A stretch of DNA of 64,000 nucleotides from Catalinimonas niigatensis. GTDB taxonomy: Bacteria; Bacteroidota; Bacteroidia; Cytophagales; Cyclobacteriaceae. The first letter of the stretch is position 1. Each line of letters begins with the position of its first letter. Below are positions 9,173 through 18,270 of this stretch, piece by piece. Location of the stretch: the NCBI RefSeq assembly GCF_030506285.1, contig NZ_CP119422.1:5133501-5197500 (forward strand), given 5' to 3'. Both the position numbers and the translations under genes were made by a program. Below the pieces are notes generated by a model, which did no database searches, was not told where the DNA came from, and was given only the letters and a program-made list of their open reading frames with translations.

Positions 9173-10675
9173 TTATTCTTTAGCCTGCGCAAAGAAAGGC
9201 CATTCAGCATCTTCTTCATGTGCATGCTGCATGATTTGCTCCATTTCATCTACTATCTCGGGATGCTGATCCGCAATATTATGCTCTTCTCCGATGTCCA
9301 CAGAAAGGTCGTAAAGCTCCAGAGGCGCATCAGGATTTTCAGCAATTCCTGTTTTCACTCCCTTCCACTGATCAATGCGTACTGCCTGCTTCTTCCCCTG
9401 CTCATGAAATTCCCAATAAAGATATGCATGTTCCGCTTGCTTTCCTTCATCCAGTAGCTCGGGAAGAAAAGATATGCCATCTACCTCTCTTTTTGCCTCT
9501 ATGCCTGCCAGGGCGCAGGTGGTAGGCAGTACATCCCAAAAAGCAGAGATATGATCGGACTGACTGCCTGCCTCAATCTTTCCGGGCCAGCAGGCGATCA
9601 TGGGCACACGTATCCCCCCTTCGTACAGATCTCTTTTGTAGCCTTTCAGGGGACCGTTGCTGTTGAAAAAATCAGGATCTGCACCACCTTCCAGATGCGG
9701 CCCGTTGTCGCTGCTGAAGATAATGATGGTATTTTCTGCCAGTCCTAATGCCTTCACCTTTTCTACAATCTGCCCCACCTGATCATCCAAAACTGTAATC
9801 ATAGCCGCAAAGGCAGCATGAGGATAAGGCTGCGAGCCATAACCCCCTACTTTAAAGCGGGGGTGATTGATATCATCTACTCCTTCGTAGGGAGTTTCAG
9901 GAGCAAATTTACTTTTGAACTCATAAGGAGGCTCGGGTGATGACTGCTCTCCAAACATGGCCATGTACTCTTCAGGAGCTAGCAGTTCCGCATGAGGCAG
10001 GATAGAAGGGACATACAGAAAGAAAGAAGTATCCTTATGCTGCTCAATAAACTCCAGTGTCTTTTCCTGAATCAGCGTTGGGGCATAGGTGCCTTTCTTT
10101 TCTCCCTCGTTTTCCTCCAGGATCACTTTTTCTTTGTTATGCCACAGCTCCCAGGGGTAATAATTGTGGGCGATGGTCTGGCTGTTGAAACCAAAAAATT
10201 CATCTATTCCCTGATTGACAGGATCTCCTTCAGAACCAGGGAAGCCCAGTCCCCATTTACCAAATGCGCCAGTCACATAACCAGCTTCTTTGAGTATTTC
10301 GGGCAGCAGGCGTATAGAATCCGGTATGGGAAATTGCCCTTCATGCATCCCCCGGTTGCCCCGCACCGTGGTATGCCCGCTATGCTGTCCGGTCATCAGG
10401 CAGGAGCGGGAAGGGGCGCAGACTGTAGTGCCGGCATAATGCTGGGTAAAGCGCATGCCCTGCGCCGCCAGGCGATCAATGTGAGGAGTTTCAAACTTCT
10501 GCTGTCCATAGCAGCTCAGGTCACCATAACCCAGATCATCGGCCAGAATGTAGATGATGTTGGGCTTCCTAATTGCCTCAGCGGTTTCCTGTTCCTCATT
10601 GCCAGTACTACTGCATCCCCAGCTGACGAAATACAGAAACAAAAAAACGATCAGGTATACATTTTTCTTCATCAT
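9173..10675 (-). CDS. Sulfatase lipoprotein (Cys-type, arylsulfatase A-like)
   Basis: Complete S1 sulfatase of 500 residues counted from the ATG at 10675; an upstream TTG is open but adds six residues before the positively charged n-region. The lipobox ends at C21 (SWG-C). Metal ligands D46-D47 lie in ADDLGYGDLS. The formylglycine motif is C86-A-P-S-R90. Further active-site elements are GKWGLGFPG, LPHAELLAPEEY, FSSDNGPH and KGYKRDLYEGGIRVP. The HTTVRGNRG segment after the motif is typical of a common secreted glycan-sulfatase group in Bacteroidota. It is the last gene of the - strand run that begins with susC, 40 bp after the preceding sulfatase. Confidence 0.92.
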   Translation of the reverse strand: MMKKNVYLIVFLFLYFVSWGCSSTGNEEQETAEAIRKPNIIYILADDLGYGDLSCYGQQKFETPHIDRLAAQGMRFTQHYAGTTVCAPSRSCLMTGQHSGHTTVRGNRGMHEGQFPIPDSIRLLPEILKEAGYVTGAFGKWGLGFPGSEGDPVNQGIDEFFGFNSQTIAHNYYPWELWHNKEKVILEENEGEKKGTYAPTLIQEKTLEFIEQHKDTSFFLYVPSILPHAELLAPEEYMAMFGEQSSPEPPYEFKSKFAPETPYEGVDDINHPRFKVGGYGSQPYPHAAFAAMITVLDDQVGQIVEKVKALGLAENTIIIFSSDNGPHLEGGADPDFFNSNGPLKGYKRDLYEGGIRVPMIACWPGKIEAGSQSDHISAFWDVLPTTCALAGIEAKREVDGISFLPELLDEGKQAEHAYLYWEFHEQGKKQAVRIDQWKGVKTGIAENPDAPLELYDLSVDIGEEHNIADQHPEIVDEMEQIMQHAHEEDAEWPFFAQAKE

Positions 10676-10714
10676 AGGTTTGTATACGTTCAAATGTATG
10701 GATAAAAAATAAGC

Positions 10715-12343
10715 TTATGGCTTTACTTTCTTCACTCCTACTTCATCTGCCCAGCTTTGGTAGTCTTCGGCCAGAGTCCGGGTGATGTCCTGGAACTCGC
10801 TGCTGACATCCTCCAGTTCTGTGGGGTCCTGGTCCATATCAAACAATTGCCACTGATAATCAGGCGCATTGGCCACAATCTTCCATTTACCCTTACGGAC
10901 TGCCTGATGGCCAAAGTGTTCCCAGTACAGTGTTCTTTCTTCATCACCCGCTTCGCCTTCAAAAACAGGCAGCAGGCTTTTGCCCCTCAGCGCTTTGACA
11001 GACTTCCCATTATAGTTTGCAGGATAGGCGGTTTTAGCCGCTTCCAAGCAGGTAACCATGATATCAGTGACATGCGCATAGCCCTCTGCAATGCCGGAAG
11101 CGGCGATGCCTTCCGGCCAGTGAGCAATCAGAGGGGTGGCAATGCCTCCTTCGTTCACCCATTGCTTGTATCTGCGAAAGGGAGTGTTGGAGGCAATCGC
11201 CCAGGGTTTTTGATAAGCCACATAAGATCCCGGGTAGCCAATCTCAGCAGAAGGATCATTGAGGCCTCTTCCTGCGATGTCTTCTGCGCAGCCTCCATTG
11301 TCCGACAAGAACAGGATCAGGGTATTGTCCCAGGCATTGTTTTGTTTTAAGGTATTGACCACCTTTCCGATACCCTGGTCCATGCGATCTATCATGGCCG
11401 CATACACTGCCATGCGCCGAGCCCAATCTTCCTTGTTTTCTGCATTTTCCCAAGCGGCTACGCCTTCCTCACGGGGTGCTAAAGCATAGGTAGAATCAAT
11501 GATCCCCATCTCCAGCATGTTCTGATAACGAAGGTCTCTCAGAGAATCCCAGCCCAGCGCATACTTTCCTTCATATTTCTGAATGTCTTCCGGCAAGGCA
11601 TGCAGTGGCCAGTGAGGGGCAGTATAAGCGAGATAAAGCAGAAAGGGCTGCTCTTCTTTTTGCTGAAAATGCTCGTCCAAAAAAGAGACCGCATAATTGG
11701 TAAAAGCATCTGTCATATAAAAACCATCAGCAGGCGGCGCCCAGGGCTGATCATCCAGCACCATCTGCCGCACTCTGGGCTGCTCTTTGATGATTTCAAA
11801 ATAACTGCTCGCTCCGCTGATCAGGCCAAAGTATCGGTCAAAGCCTCTTTGCCGGGGCCAGTGCTCGGGTTTCTCTCCCACATGCCATTTGCCTGACATA
11901 TAGGTAGCGTAATCTGCCTGCTTCAGCACTTCGGCGATGGTAACGGAACTGTTGTTGAGAAAACCCTGGTAAGGACCAGGGGCAGGCTGGCTATCTACAT
12001 TACTGACCATTCCTCCCATACCGGCTTCGTGAGGATAAAGCCCGGTCAGCAAGGACGCCCTGGTAGGACAGCAGCGGGCAGCATTGTAAAACTGGCGGAA
12101 GCGAAGCCCATTTTCTGCAAGTGCATCCAGGTTGGGCGTAGCAATTTCACCACCGTAGCTCCCGATATCGGAATAGCCCATATCATCGGCCATGATGATG
12201 ACGATATTGGGTTTGTCAGCAGCCTTAGTGCTTTCCTGTTCCTGAGGTTGCTGTGTGCAGGCGCTTCCCAGCGTAGCTGCCATGATCAGCATCAGGATTA
12301 TTTTGAGGGCCTGACTACACATTTCAGAATATTTTACATACAT
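10715..12343 (-). CDS. Sulfatase lipoprotein with CCPTR maturation motif
   Basis: S1 sulfatase, about 542 residues from the ATG at 12343, chosen because the lipoprotein signal then starts with a short n-region and reaches the lipobox LGSA-C29; an in-frame ATG at 12385 is also open. Metal ligands are D53-D54 in MADDMGYSDIGSYGGEI. The maturation motif is C91-C-P-T-R95, with a second Cys at the x position. GKWHVGE, TAPHWPLHA, FLSDNGGCAEDI and a late Lys near NEGGIATP follow. This matches the large arylsulfatase group with an SDNGG-C insert. It lies 60 bp after the truncated sulfatase and upstream of the next sulfatase in the same orientation. Confidence 0.92.
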   Translation of the reverse strand: MYVKYSEMCSQALKIILMLIMAATLGSACTQQPQEQESTKAADKPNIVIIMADDMGYSDIGSYGGEIATPNLDALAENGLRFRQFYNAARCCPTRASLLTGLYPHEAGMGGMVSNVDSQPAPGPYQGFLNNSSVTIAEVLKQADYATYMSGKWHVGEKPEHWPRQRGFDRYFGLISGASSYFEIIKEQPRVRQMVLDDQPWAPPADGFYMTDAFTNYAVSFLDEHFQQKEEQPFLLYLAYTAPHWPLHALPEDIQKYEGKYALGWDSLRDLRYQNMLEMGIIDSTYALAPREEGVAAWENAENKEDWARRMAVYAAMIDRMDQGIGKVVNTLKQNNAWDNTLILFLSDNGGCAEDIAGRGLNDPSAEIGYPGSYVAYQKPWAIASNTPFRRYKQWVNEGGIATPLIAHWPEGIAASGIAEGYAHVTDIMVTCLEAAKTAYPANYNGKSVKALRGKSLLPVFEGEAGDEERTLYWEHFGHQAVRKGKWKIVANAPDYQWQLFDMDQDPTELEDVSSEFQDITRTLAEDYQSWADEVGVKKVKP

Positions 12344-12402
12344 ACTGACGGTTTTCCTCTCAAAACTTCTGGAGTAATAGGGCATAGGTTATCGTAGTTT
12401 TC

Positions 12403-12975
12403 TTATTGGTTTGCGGTAGCATTATACACATTTGTATTTCCTTTTTCCCAGGTTTTTGTCAAAGACTGAACAGTTTCCGGAGGGTCTGCCGCAACATTAT
12501 GATTTTCGTAGGGGTCTGTCTGATGATCATAGAGTTCGGTAACAGGCTCCTCCTTCCTGAAATATTTGGTAAAGCGATACCTGTCGGTGCGTACTGTAAT
12601 TCCCTTCCTAAAGTAACTATAAGCAGTGTTTCTCCAATCTTCAGTCTCTGGATTTTTAAGTAAGCTGACAAAACTTTCCCCATCTGTTTGGTGAGGCATT
12701 GCTACCCCACATAATTCCATCAATGAGGGATAAATATCTGCTGTGCTGACCACCTGATCTATTAAAGTTCCCTTTTGCAGACCGGGAGTCTTCACCATCA
12801 GCACACTGCGCAGCGCATATTCAAAATTCGTATGTTTACCCCACACCCGATCATCTACGAGATGCCATCCATGATCGCTCCAAACGATGATAATGGTATT
12901 TTTTTCCAGATCCAGGCGTTTGAGTTCATCCAGCACCTTACCCATAAAAAAAGTGTTGTGAACCGAATTTTTCAC
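12403..12975 (-). pseudogene. 5'-truncated sulfatase (iduronate-2-sulfatase-like C-terminal part)
   Basis: About 190 codons resemble only the second half of an iduronate-2-sulfatase-type enzyme: GKVLDELKRLDLEKNT, WSDHGWHL, VWGKHTNFEYALR, TDGESFVSLL and a normal tail (ELYDHQTDPYENHNVA). The N-terminal half with the metal Asp pair and the C-x-P-x-R motif is absent, so it cannot be an active sulfatase. The only starts are a GTG at 12975 and an internal ATG. The frame is continuous and in register back to the stop codon of the VCBS gene (TAA at 12985-12987), four codons away. I infer a deletion or recombination junction. It may still be transcribed with the operon. Confidence 0.75.
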
Positions 12976-12984
12976 TACAAAAGT

Positions 12985-15900
12985 TTAAGGTATGATGGCT
13001 TCTTCTCCTTTAAAATCATAAAGGCTGACCTTGATTTCATTGCTATTTAATGGAAGTGTCCTGCTTGACTGAGAAAGATACGAATTCCCGTAGTAAAATT
13101 CCTGAACCCTTTGGCTGCTATCCTGATAGGTGATTTTTGCTTTGAAAATATCGCCTGGAATGTTGAGGTAATAAATATTTTGAGTTTCAAGGTTAGACTT
13201 GTATGCCTGTAATGGCCCACTATTATTTGCAAATAAATATATCTGCTGACCTTTCACATGAATACTTGCGACTCCTCTGGAGTTTTTGTCAATCATCAGG
13301 CCTGAATTGATAGGAAGGGTAGGGATAAAGCCCCCTTTTCCGTTGCCTTTAAGAAAAAGGCCTGTTGAAGCATCGTACCTTCCTCCCACAACCTCAGTCC
13401 CAAAATCATTACCCGACAAAAGTACGTCCAGGTGTCCATCCTGATCAAAGTCCTCTGCTAAAATGCCATGTACCGGAGCAAATTGCGCCTCTTTGGGTAA
13501 GGCTACCATTTTGAATTTTCCATTCCCCAGATTTTCCAGATAGCTGGAAGCCAGTTGAAATACCCTGGCGGTATACGCCCGACTTTTGTCTGCCGGAGAC
13601 AAAATATCGTTAATCGTAGCATTGGCATAACTTTCATAATCAGGGAATTTTTTCTTAAGTGCAGGCACCTGACGGATGAGGTCATCTCTGGAATGTACAG
13701 GGTATTCCTGATGATCCACATAGTAGGTCAGGATCGGGTCAGTGAAGCCATTCTGATCCAGGTCGGTGGCATAGATGGTTATAGGTTCTTCCCCGGATGC
13801 CTCATATTTGGTATTCAAGCCCAGGTTGCCGAGTATATAATCCATGTCACCATCCTGGTCAAAGTCCCCACCGTTGATGCTGTTCCACCAGCCAGCCGTA
13901 TAGCTGAGCCCCGTTGCATTGGATACATTTTCCAGTTTGCCATCTGTATTTTTGAAAAACTGAACGGGCATAAATTCTCCAATTACGATGAGATCGGCAT
14001 CCATATCGTTGTCAAAATCGGTCCAGAGCGCATCTTTGACCATGCCTAGCTTCCTCAGACCGGGTGCAAGCGCATCGGTCTTGTCTACAAATTTGCCACC
14101 TTCATTGATGAGCAGGTAACTGTCGGTGGGAATAGGATATTTCTGTGGAATCAGTCGGCCTCCGACAAATAAATCCAGGTCTCCATCCTGGTCCACATCG
14201 GCCGCTTTGACGCAGGAACTGCTGATACGGAGCGTTGATAGTACATTTTGCGTAATTGTAAAATTTCCTTGTCCGTCATTGGCATACAAACGGTCCTGAT
14301 AGTATTCAGAATCTGCATAATGTTCGTTGCTGCCACTGGCGATATAAAGATCCAGATCGCCGTCACTGTCATAGTCAAACAGCAATACACCTAAGTCTTC
14401 TTCATTTTTCTCTTCTGAACCTAGCAGCGCTTTTTTACTAAAAGTGCCATCTTTTTTCTGAAAGAAAAGATAGCCGGAATGGTCATACGCTCCGCCTACA
14501 AAAAAATCTTCCAAACCATCGCCGTTCATATCGGCCACGGCAATGCCGGGCCCCTGATCAGAGAGTTTATGAGGCAAAAGGTATTGCTGGTTAAAATCAT
14601 TGTATTCCGGGTCTATGTGTTGATGATCCAGCCCCAGCGCTTGTGTCATCTCGGTAAACCAGGTATTGCTGACCTTTTGTAAAGCCGGGGAGTGCTGTAG
14701 TGACCCCTCATCCTTACGAATAGTTAGGCTTTGGTTGGCTTTTATTTCTTCGAGTTTAGAATGCCTGCCATCCGGCCAGCTTATCAGGATACTGTCAATT
14801 TCGCTTATTGAGCCCAGACCAAAATGTAAGCCGTAATCTACGGATGACTGATAGCCCCGGGTTACAGACAACTCCGCCATCTGATACATCTCCTGCGCAT
14901 AGACCGACACCTTTGCGCCAATGGCCAGTGGGTTCAGACTATCCCCCACAAGGTGGATGGACAGGTAATGATGATTACTAAGCTGATCAGCTCGGTTTTC
15001 ATAAATGAAAGCAGCTTCATTGATATTATTGACCACCAGATCCAGGTCGCCATCCAGGTCCAGGTCTGCGTAAGCTGCTCCGTTGGATAGGGAAGGCTGG
15101 TCTATGCCCCATTTTTTAGAGGCATCCTCAAAATTTAGCTCACCTTGATTTTCATACACAAAATTGGAAAGTTTGATGGAAGGCATCTGTTTCGCTTTCT
15201 CTTTTAGGATTTGGTCCAGACTATCGGCAGTGATGTTACCTCCCAGCCCTGCGGTATAATTAATAAAATCCAGGTCGGTGATGTCTCTCAGATAACCATT
15301 GGAAATGAATACATCTTTCCAGCCGTCATTGTTGAAATCAGCCATCAGGGGAGCCCAGCTCCAGTCAGTAGCATGCAGATCCAGCAATTGCCCGATTTCT
15401 ACAAATTTAGGTTGAGCTTCATCAATATTTCCCAGGTTGAGCTGAACAGTGTTTCGCATATACTGCGGCATATAACCTTGCTGCAGCGTATATTGAAAGA
15501 GATTGTAGTTCATCGGTCCTGCCATTTTTTTCCTGTGGTAATTGTCCTTCGGAAGCATGTCCAGGGTTATGATGTCATTCAGTCCGTCATTGTTAAAATC
15601 TGCCACATCATGGCCCATACTAAAATGACTCACATGTCCGAAGTAGGCTTTAGATGATTCGGAAAAAGTGACTTTCCCGTCCGGACCCTCCTGATTATTG
15701 ATGTAGAGATAATCGTGGGCAATAAAATCATTGGTGACAAAGACATCCGGCCAGCCATCTCCGTTGATATCACTGATGCTAACGCCCAGTCCCAGGCCAT
15801 CATAAAGTATTCCGGCTTCTACTGTAATATCTTGAAAGGTATTATTTCCATTGTTGCGATAAAGTTTGTCATTGGCAGGTCCACTGCCATCACTGACCAA

Positions 15901-16560
15901 CGGGCGCACCTCATTAGGATTGCGGATAGCATTGGTATGGTTAAGCAGATACATATCCAGGTCTCCGTCACGGTCATAGTCAAAGAAGGCTGCCTGAGTG
16001 GAGTAAGAGGTATCGGCAATGCCATAGACTTCGGCAGATTCTGTAAAGGTGGGTAAGCCACTTTGAACATCTATGCCATTATTGATATATAACTTATTTT
16101 TTCGCTTTTCCGCCTCATAATTTCCGGAACGACAAACATAAATATCAAGCAAGCCATCATTATTGATGTCCACCATACTTACTCCCGTTGACCAGCCATG
16201 GGATAAGATTCCGGCCTGCTCGCTGATGTCGTCAAAATGTAATTGTCCTGTTTCTTCTTTCCTCCGGTTCAGGTAAAGTCGGTCATTGACCATATTGCCG
16301 GTGAAGAAAATATCGGGTAATGAGTCGTTGTTGAGATCGCCAATGGCTACGCCTCCGCCATTGTAGACATAAAAGAAATCTACCATGTTAAAGGTGTCAT
16401 TTTCTTCAATGGTATTGGTGAAATTTACTCCGGTCTGCGCTGCATCCAACAGTTGAAAGAGCGTCTGACTTTCTTTTTCAGAGCTGCTGTTGTCCTCAGA
16501 ACATCCCCAAAGAAGGAGAATGACAGAGAAAAGAAAATATAGAGATAAGGGGCGTTGCAT
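12985..16560 (-). CDS. VCBS/FG-GAP and ASPIC/UnbV repeat lipoprotein (CRTAC1-like)
   Basis: A 1191-residue surface lipoprotein with lipobox LLWG-C20. I count 14 calcium-binding motifs of the form D-x-[DN]-x-[DN]-G-x-x-D, for example DINNDGLLDIY, DFNNDGWKDVF and DFDQDGHLDVL, spread over the whole length as expected for two beta-propellers. Between them, about residues 540-615, is an ASPIC/UnbV segment (GAKVSVYAQEMYQMAELSVTRGY, then FGLG, SWPDGRHSKL). Such proteins are common beside SusC/SusD in Cytophagales. Their role is not established; glycan binding or adhesion is plausible. The gene follows susD after a hairpin. Its C-terminus looks complete, ending in a normal YDFKGE segment. Confidence 0.88.
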   Translation of the reverse strand: MQRPLSLYFLFSVILLLWGCSEDNSSSEKESQTLFQLLDAAQTGVNFTNTIEENDTFNMVDFFYVYNGGGVAIGDLNNDSLPDIFFTGNMVNDRLYLNRRKEETGQLHFDDISEQAGILSHGWSTGVSMVDINNDGLLDIYVCRSGNYEAEKRKNKLYINNGIDVQSGLPTFTESAEVYGIADTSYSTQAAFFDYDRDGDLDMYLLNHTNAIRNPNEVRPLVSDGSGPANDKLYRNNGNNTFQDITVEAGILYDGLGLGVSISDINGDGWPDVFVTNDFIAHDYLYINNQEGPDGKVTFSESSKAYFGHVSHFSMGHDVADFNNDGLNDIITLDMLPKDNYHRKKMAGPMNYNLFQYTLQQGYMPQYMRNTVQLNLGNIDEAQPKFVEIGQLLDLHATDWSWAPLMADFNNDGWKDVFISNGYLRDITDLDFINYTAGLGGNITADSLDQILKEKAKQMPSIKLSNFVYENQGELNFEDASKKWGIDQPSLSNGAAYADLDLDGDLDLVVNNINEAAFIYENRADQLSNHHYLSIHLVGDSLNPLAIGAKVSVYAQEMYQMAELSVTRGYQSSVDYGLHFGLGSISEIDSILISWPDGRHSKLEEIKANQSLTIRKDEGSLQHSPALQKVSNTWFTEMTQALGLDHQHIDPEYNDFNQQYLLPHKLSDQGPGIAVADMNGDGLEDFFVGGAYDHSGYLFFQKKDGTFSKKALLGSEEKNEEDLGVLLFDYDSDGDLDLYIASGSNEHYADSEYYQDRLYANDGQGNFTITQNVLSTLRISSSCVKAADVDQDGDLDLFVGGRLIPQKYPIPTDSYLLINEGGKFVDKTDALAPGLRKLGMVKDALWTDFDNDMDADLIVIGEFMPVQFFKNTDGKLENVSNATGLSYTAGWWNSINGGDFDQDGDMDYILGNLGLNTKYEASGEEPITIYATDLDQNGFTDPILTYYVDHQEYPVHSRDDLIRQVPALKKKFPDYESYANATINDILSPADKSRAYTARVFQLASSYLENLGNGKFKMVALPKEAQFAPVHGILAEDFDQDGHLDVLLSGNDFGTEVVGGRYDASTGLFLKGNGKGGFIPTLPINSGLMIDKNSRGVASIHVKGQQIYLFANNSGPLQAYKSNLETQNIYYLNIPGDIFKAKITYQDSSQRVQEFYYGNSYLSQSSRTLPLNSNEIKVSLYDFKGEEAIIP

Positions 16561-16621
16561 GAATGACGTTTTACCGGATGAAAATAAAAGGCCAGAGTAT
16601 AATCAATTCTATCGTACAAAG

Positions 16622-16652
16622 CATAAAACCTGCTCAATAAGCAGGTTTTATG
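16622..16652. terminator. Hairpin terminator after susD
   Basis: A perfect 13-bp stem (CATAAAACCTGCT / AGCAGGTTTTATG) with a 5-nt loop lies 26 bp beyond the susD stop and 62 bp before the VCBS start. The T-rich 3' arm supports partial termination, which would give susCD transcripts in excess of the downstream sulfatase genes. Confidence 0.6.
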
Positions 16653-16677
16653 ACAAAAAAACTCATGTTAATCAAAA

Positions 16678-18267
16678 TTAATACACTGAATGTTGCTGCA
16701 CATTAGGATTACCCAAGACTTCGTTCAATGGAAGGGGAAGTACATAATCCCTGGGAGATAAAGTCCGGTCTACATCATAGGTATCTATGAATTCCTGAAT
16801 ATAATCACCCAGATAATCCTGTTCCCCTCCAAAAGTACTCTTTCGCTTGAGTTCGGGATAGGTTTCCTGTTCAAAAGCAAATTCCAGTACCCTTTCTTCT
16901 ACGATTGCATCCCTGAGTTCGGACTGACTAAGCCCGGAAAGCGGGTCCAGACCAGCCCTTCGCCGTACCTCATTGATTCCAAAATAAGGATCGCCGGTGC
17001 CACTCTCGTTGGCTGCTTCTGAATGTCCCAGCAACACATCCGCAAAACGCAGATAGACAATGTTTCTTTCGGTAAGGTTCGCATTGGCAATACCCACCTC
17101 TACCAGTTTGGATACCCATCCATTGGAAAAAATCAGCGTTTCCGGGTTGTCAGGATCAGCATCAGCGGCCACCATGCCTCCGAAGCGGCTCAGATTGTAA
17201 GGAGCGTCCTCACTCCAGCGTACGATAGGAAATTCACCTGCGGCATTGACGCCTACACGATTGCTGGGATATTCGGTGATAAAGGTGCCAGGAATTCGTC
17301 TGTCATCGGGATCATACTTCATGCGGAACGCTTTGGTGCCGTTAAGCCAGTGCCAGCCTACTCCACCCAGGCTGTTAGGAAGGTCAGCCGGTACAAAATG
17401 AGAGTGATGGTTGTTATACTCCTCGGCATTGGCTGCTGCAGAAACCTGTGCCTCAAAAATCCGCTCGCCGGAATTTTCATGCTCTACGTCAAAGTTGTGC
17501 GCAAAATCTTCAAACAGCGCAAAGCCTCCTTCATTCATGATGGTTTCGGCAGTGGTACGAGCCTCGTTCCACTTCTCATCCAGAAGATAAGCTTTCACCA
17601 GCAAAGCCAGTGAAGCCCACTTGGTAGCTCTTCCCACATCTGTTCCGGTATACGCTTCAGGCAACACATCCGTGATGGCATTCAGGTCTCCCTCAATCAG
17701 ATCCAGCGCATTACGTTTTCCGTTCTCATTGGAAGGCAAATCCTGATCGCTCTCTGTCCTTTGGGTAGTAAAGGGCACATCATCAAAATACCTGACCAGA
17801 TTGTAGTAGTAAAAAGCCCTTAGAAACATGGCTTCAGCTTTTACCCTGTCTAGTAGAGCAGTATTAGAAACCCCTTCTTCCTTAAGCTCATCAGCTTTTT
17901 CTATGATGGCATTGGCGCGGTTAATATTTCGGTAGGATATTTCCCAATAAGACCTGATATAAAAATCACCTGGGTTTACATTACCATTCTGAAAATCCAG
18001 TGGCCCCTTTTCCCAGCCTACCTGGTAGCCTACCAGGCATTCAAATACATAGCGGTCGTAGAAGTGGTTTTCCCAATTCTGCCCGTAGCCAATACCATCA
18101 TAGATGGCATTGATCCCTAACTCCAATTGCTCAGCGGTGGAAAAGAAATTTTCCTGGGTAATAAAGTCAGGATTTTCATCCAGCTCTTCGCAGGCCAAAG
18201 GGATCAGCATGGCAAAGACCAGGATCAATCTCGGAATTCTTATCATGATTGTTTTCATCTTTTTCAT
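16678..18267 (-). CDS. susD: SusD/RagB-family glycan-binding outer-membrane lipoprotein
   Basis: SusD homologue that caps the SusC transporter and binds the incoming glycan at the cell surface. A lipobox ends at C26 (LIPLA-C). The N-terminal ENPDFITQENFFSTAEQLELGINAIYDG and the EAMFLRAFYYYNLVRYFDDVP helix are classic SusD features. The C-terminus shows the usual NEVRRRAGLDPL, RDAIVEERVLEFAFE and YVLPLPLNEVLGNPN motifs. The 529-residue length is typical. It starts 3 bp after the susC stop, so the two are translated together. An in-frame ATG three codons later (18258) is an equally good start. Confidence 0.96.
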   Translation of the reverse strand: MKKMKTIMIRIPRLILVFAMLIPLACEELDENPDFITQENFFSTAEQLELGINAIYDGIGYGQNWENHFYDRYVFECLVGYQVGWEKGPLDFQNGNVNPGDFYIRSYWEISYRNINRANAIIEKADELKEEGVSNTALLDRVKAEAMFLRAFYYYNLVRYFDDVPFTTQRTESDQDLPSNENGKRNALDLIEGDLNAITDVLPEAYTGTDVGRATKWASLALLVKAYLLDEKWNEARTTAETIMNEGGFALFEDFAHNFDVEHENSGERIFEAQVSAAANAEEYNNHHSHFVPADLPNSLGGVGWHWLNGTKAFRMKYDPDDRRIPGTFITEYPSNRVGVNAAGEFPIVRWSEDAPYNLSRFGGMVAADADPDNPETLIFSNGWVSKLVEVGIANANLTERNIVYLRFADVLLGHSEAANESGTGDPYFGINEVRRRAGLDPLSGLSQSELRDAIVEERVLEFAFEQETYPELKRKSTFGGEQDYLGDYIQEFIDTYDVDRTLSPRDYVLPLPLNEVLGNPNVQQHSVY

Positions 18268-18270
18268 AGA

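Noticed and set aside
9992-10705. Open frame of 237 codons on the + strand
   Set aside because: Antisense to the complete sulfatase at 9173-10675.
12960-13000. Programmed frameshift joining the VCBS gene and the sulfatase fragment
   Set aside because: Both are already in the same frame and are separated by a plain TAA; a deletion junction is the simpler reading.
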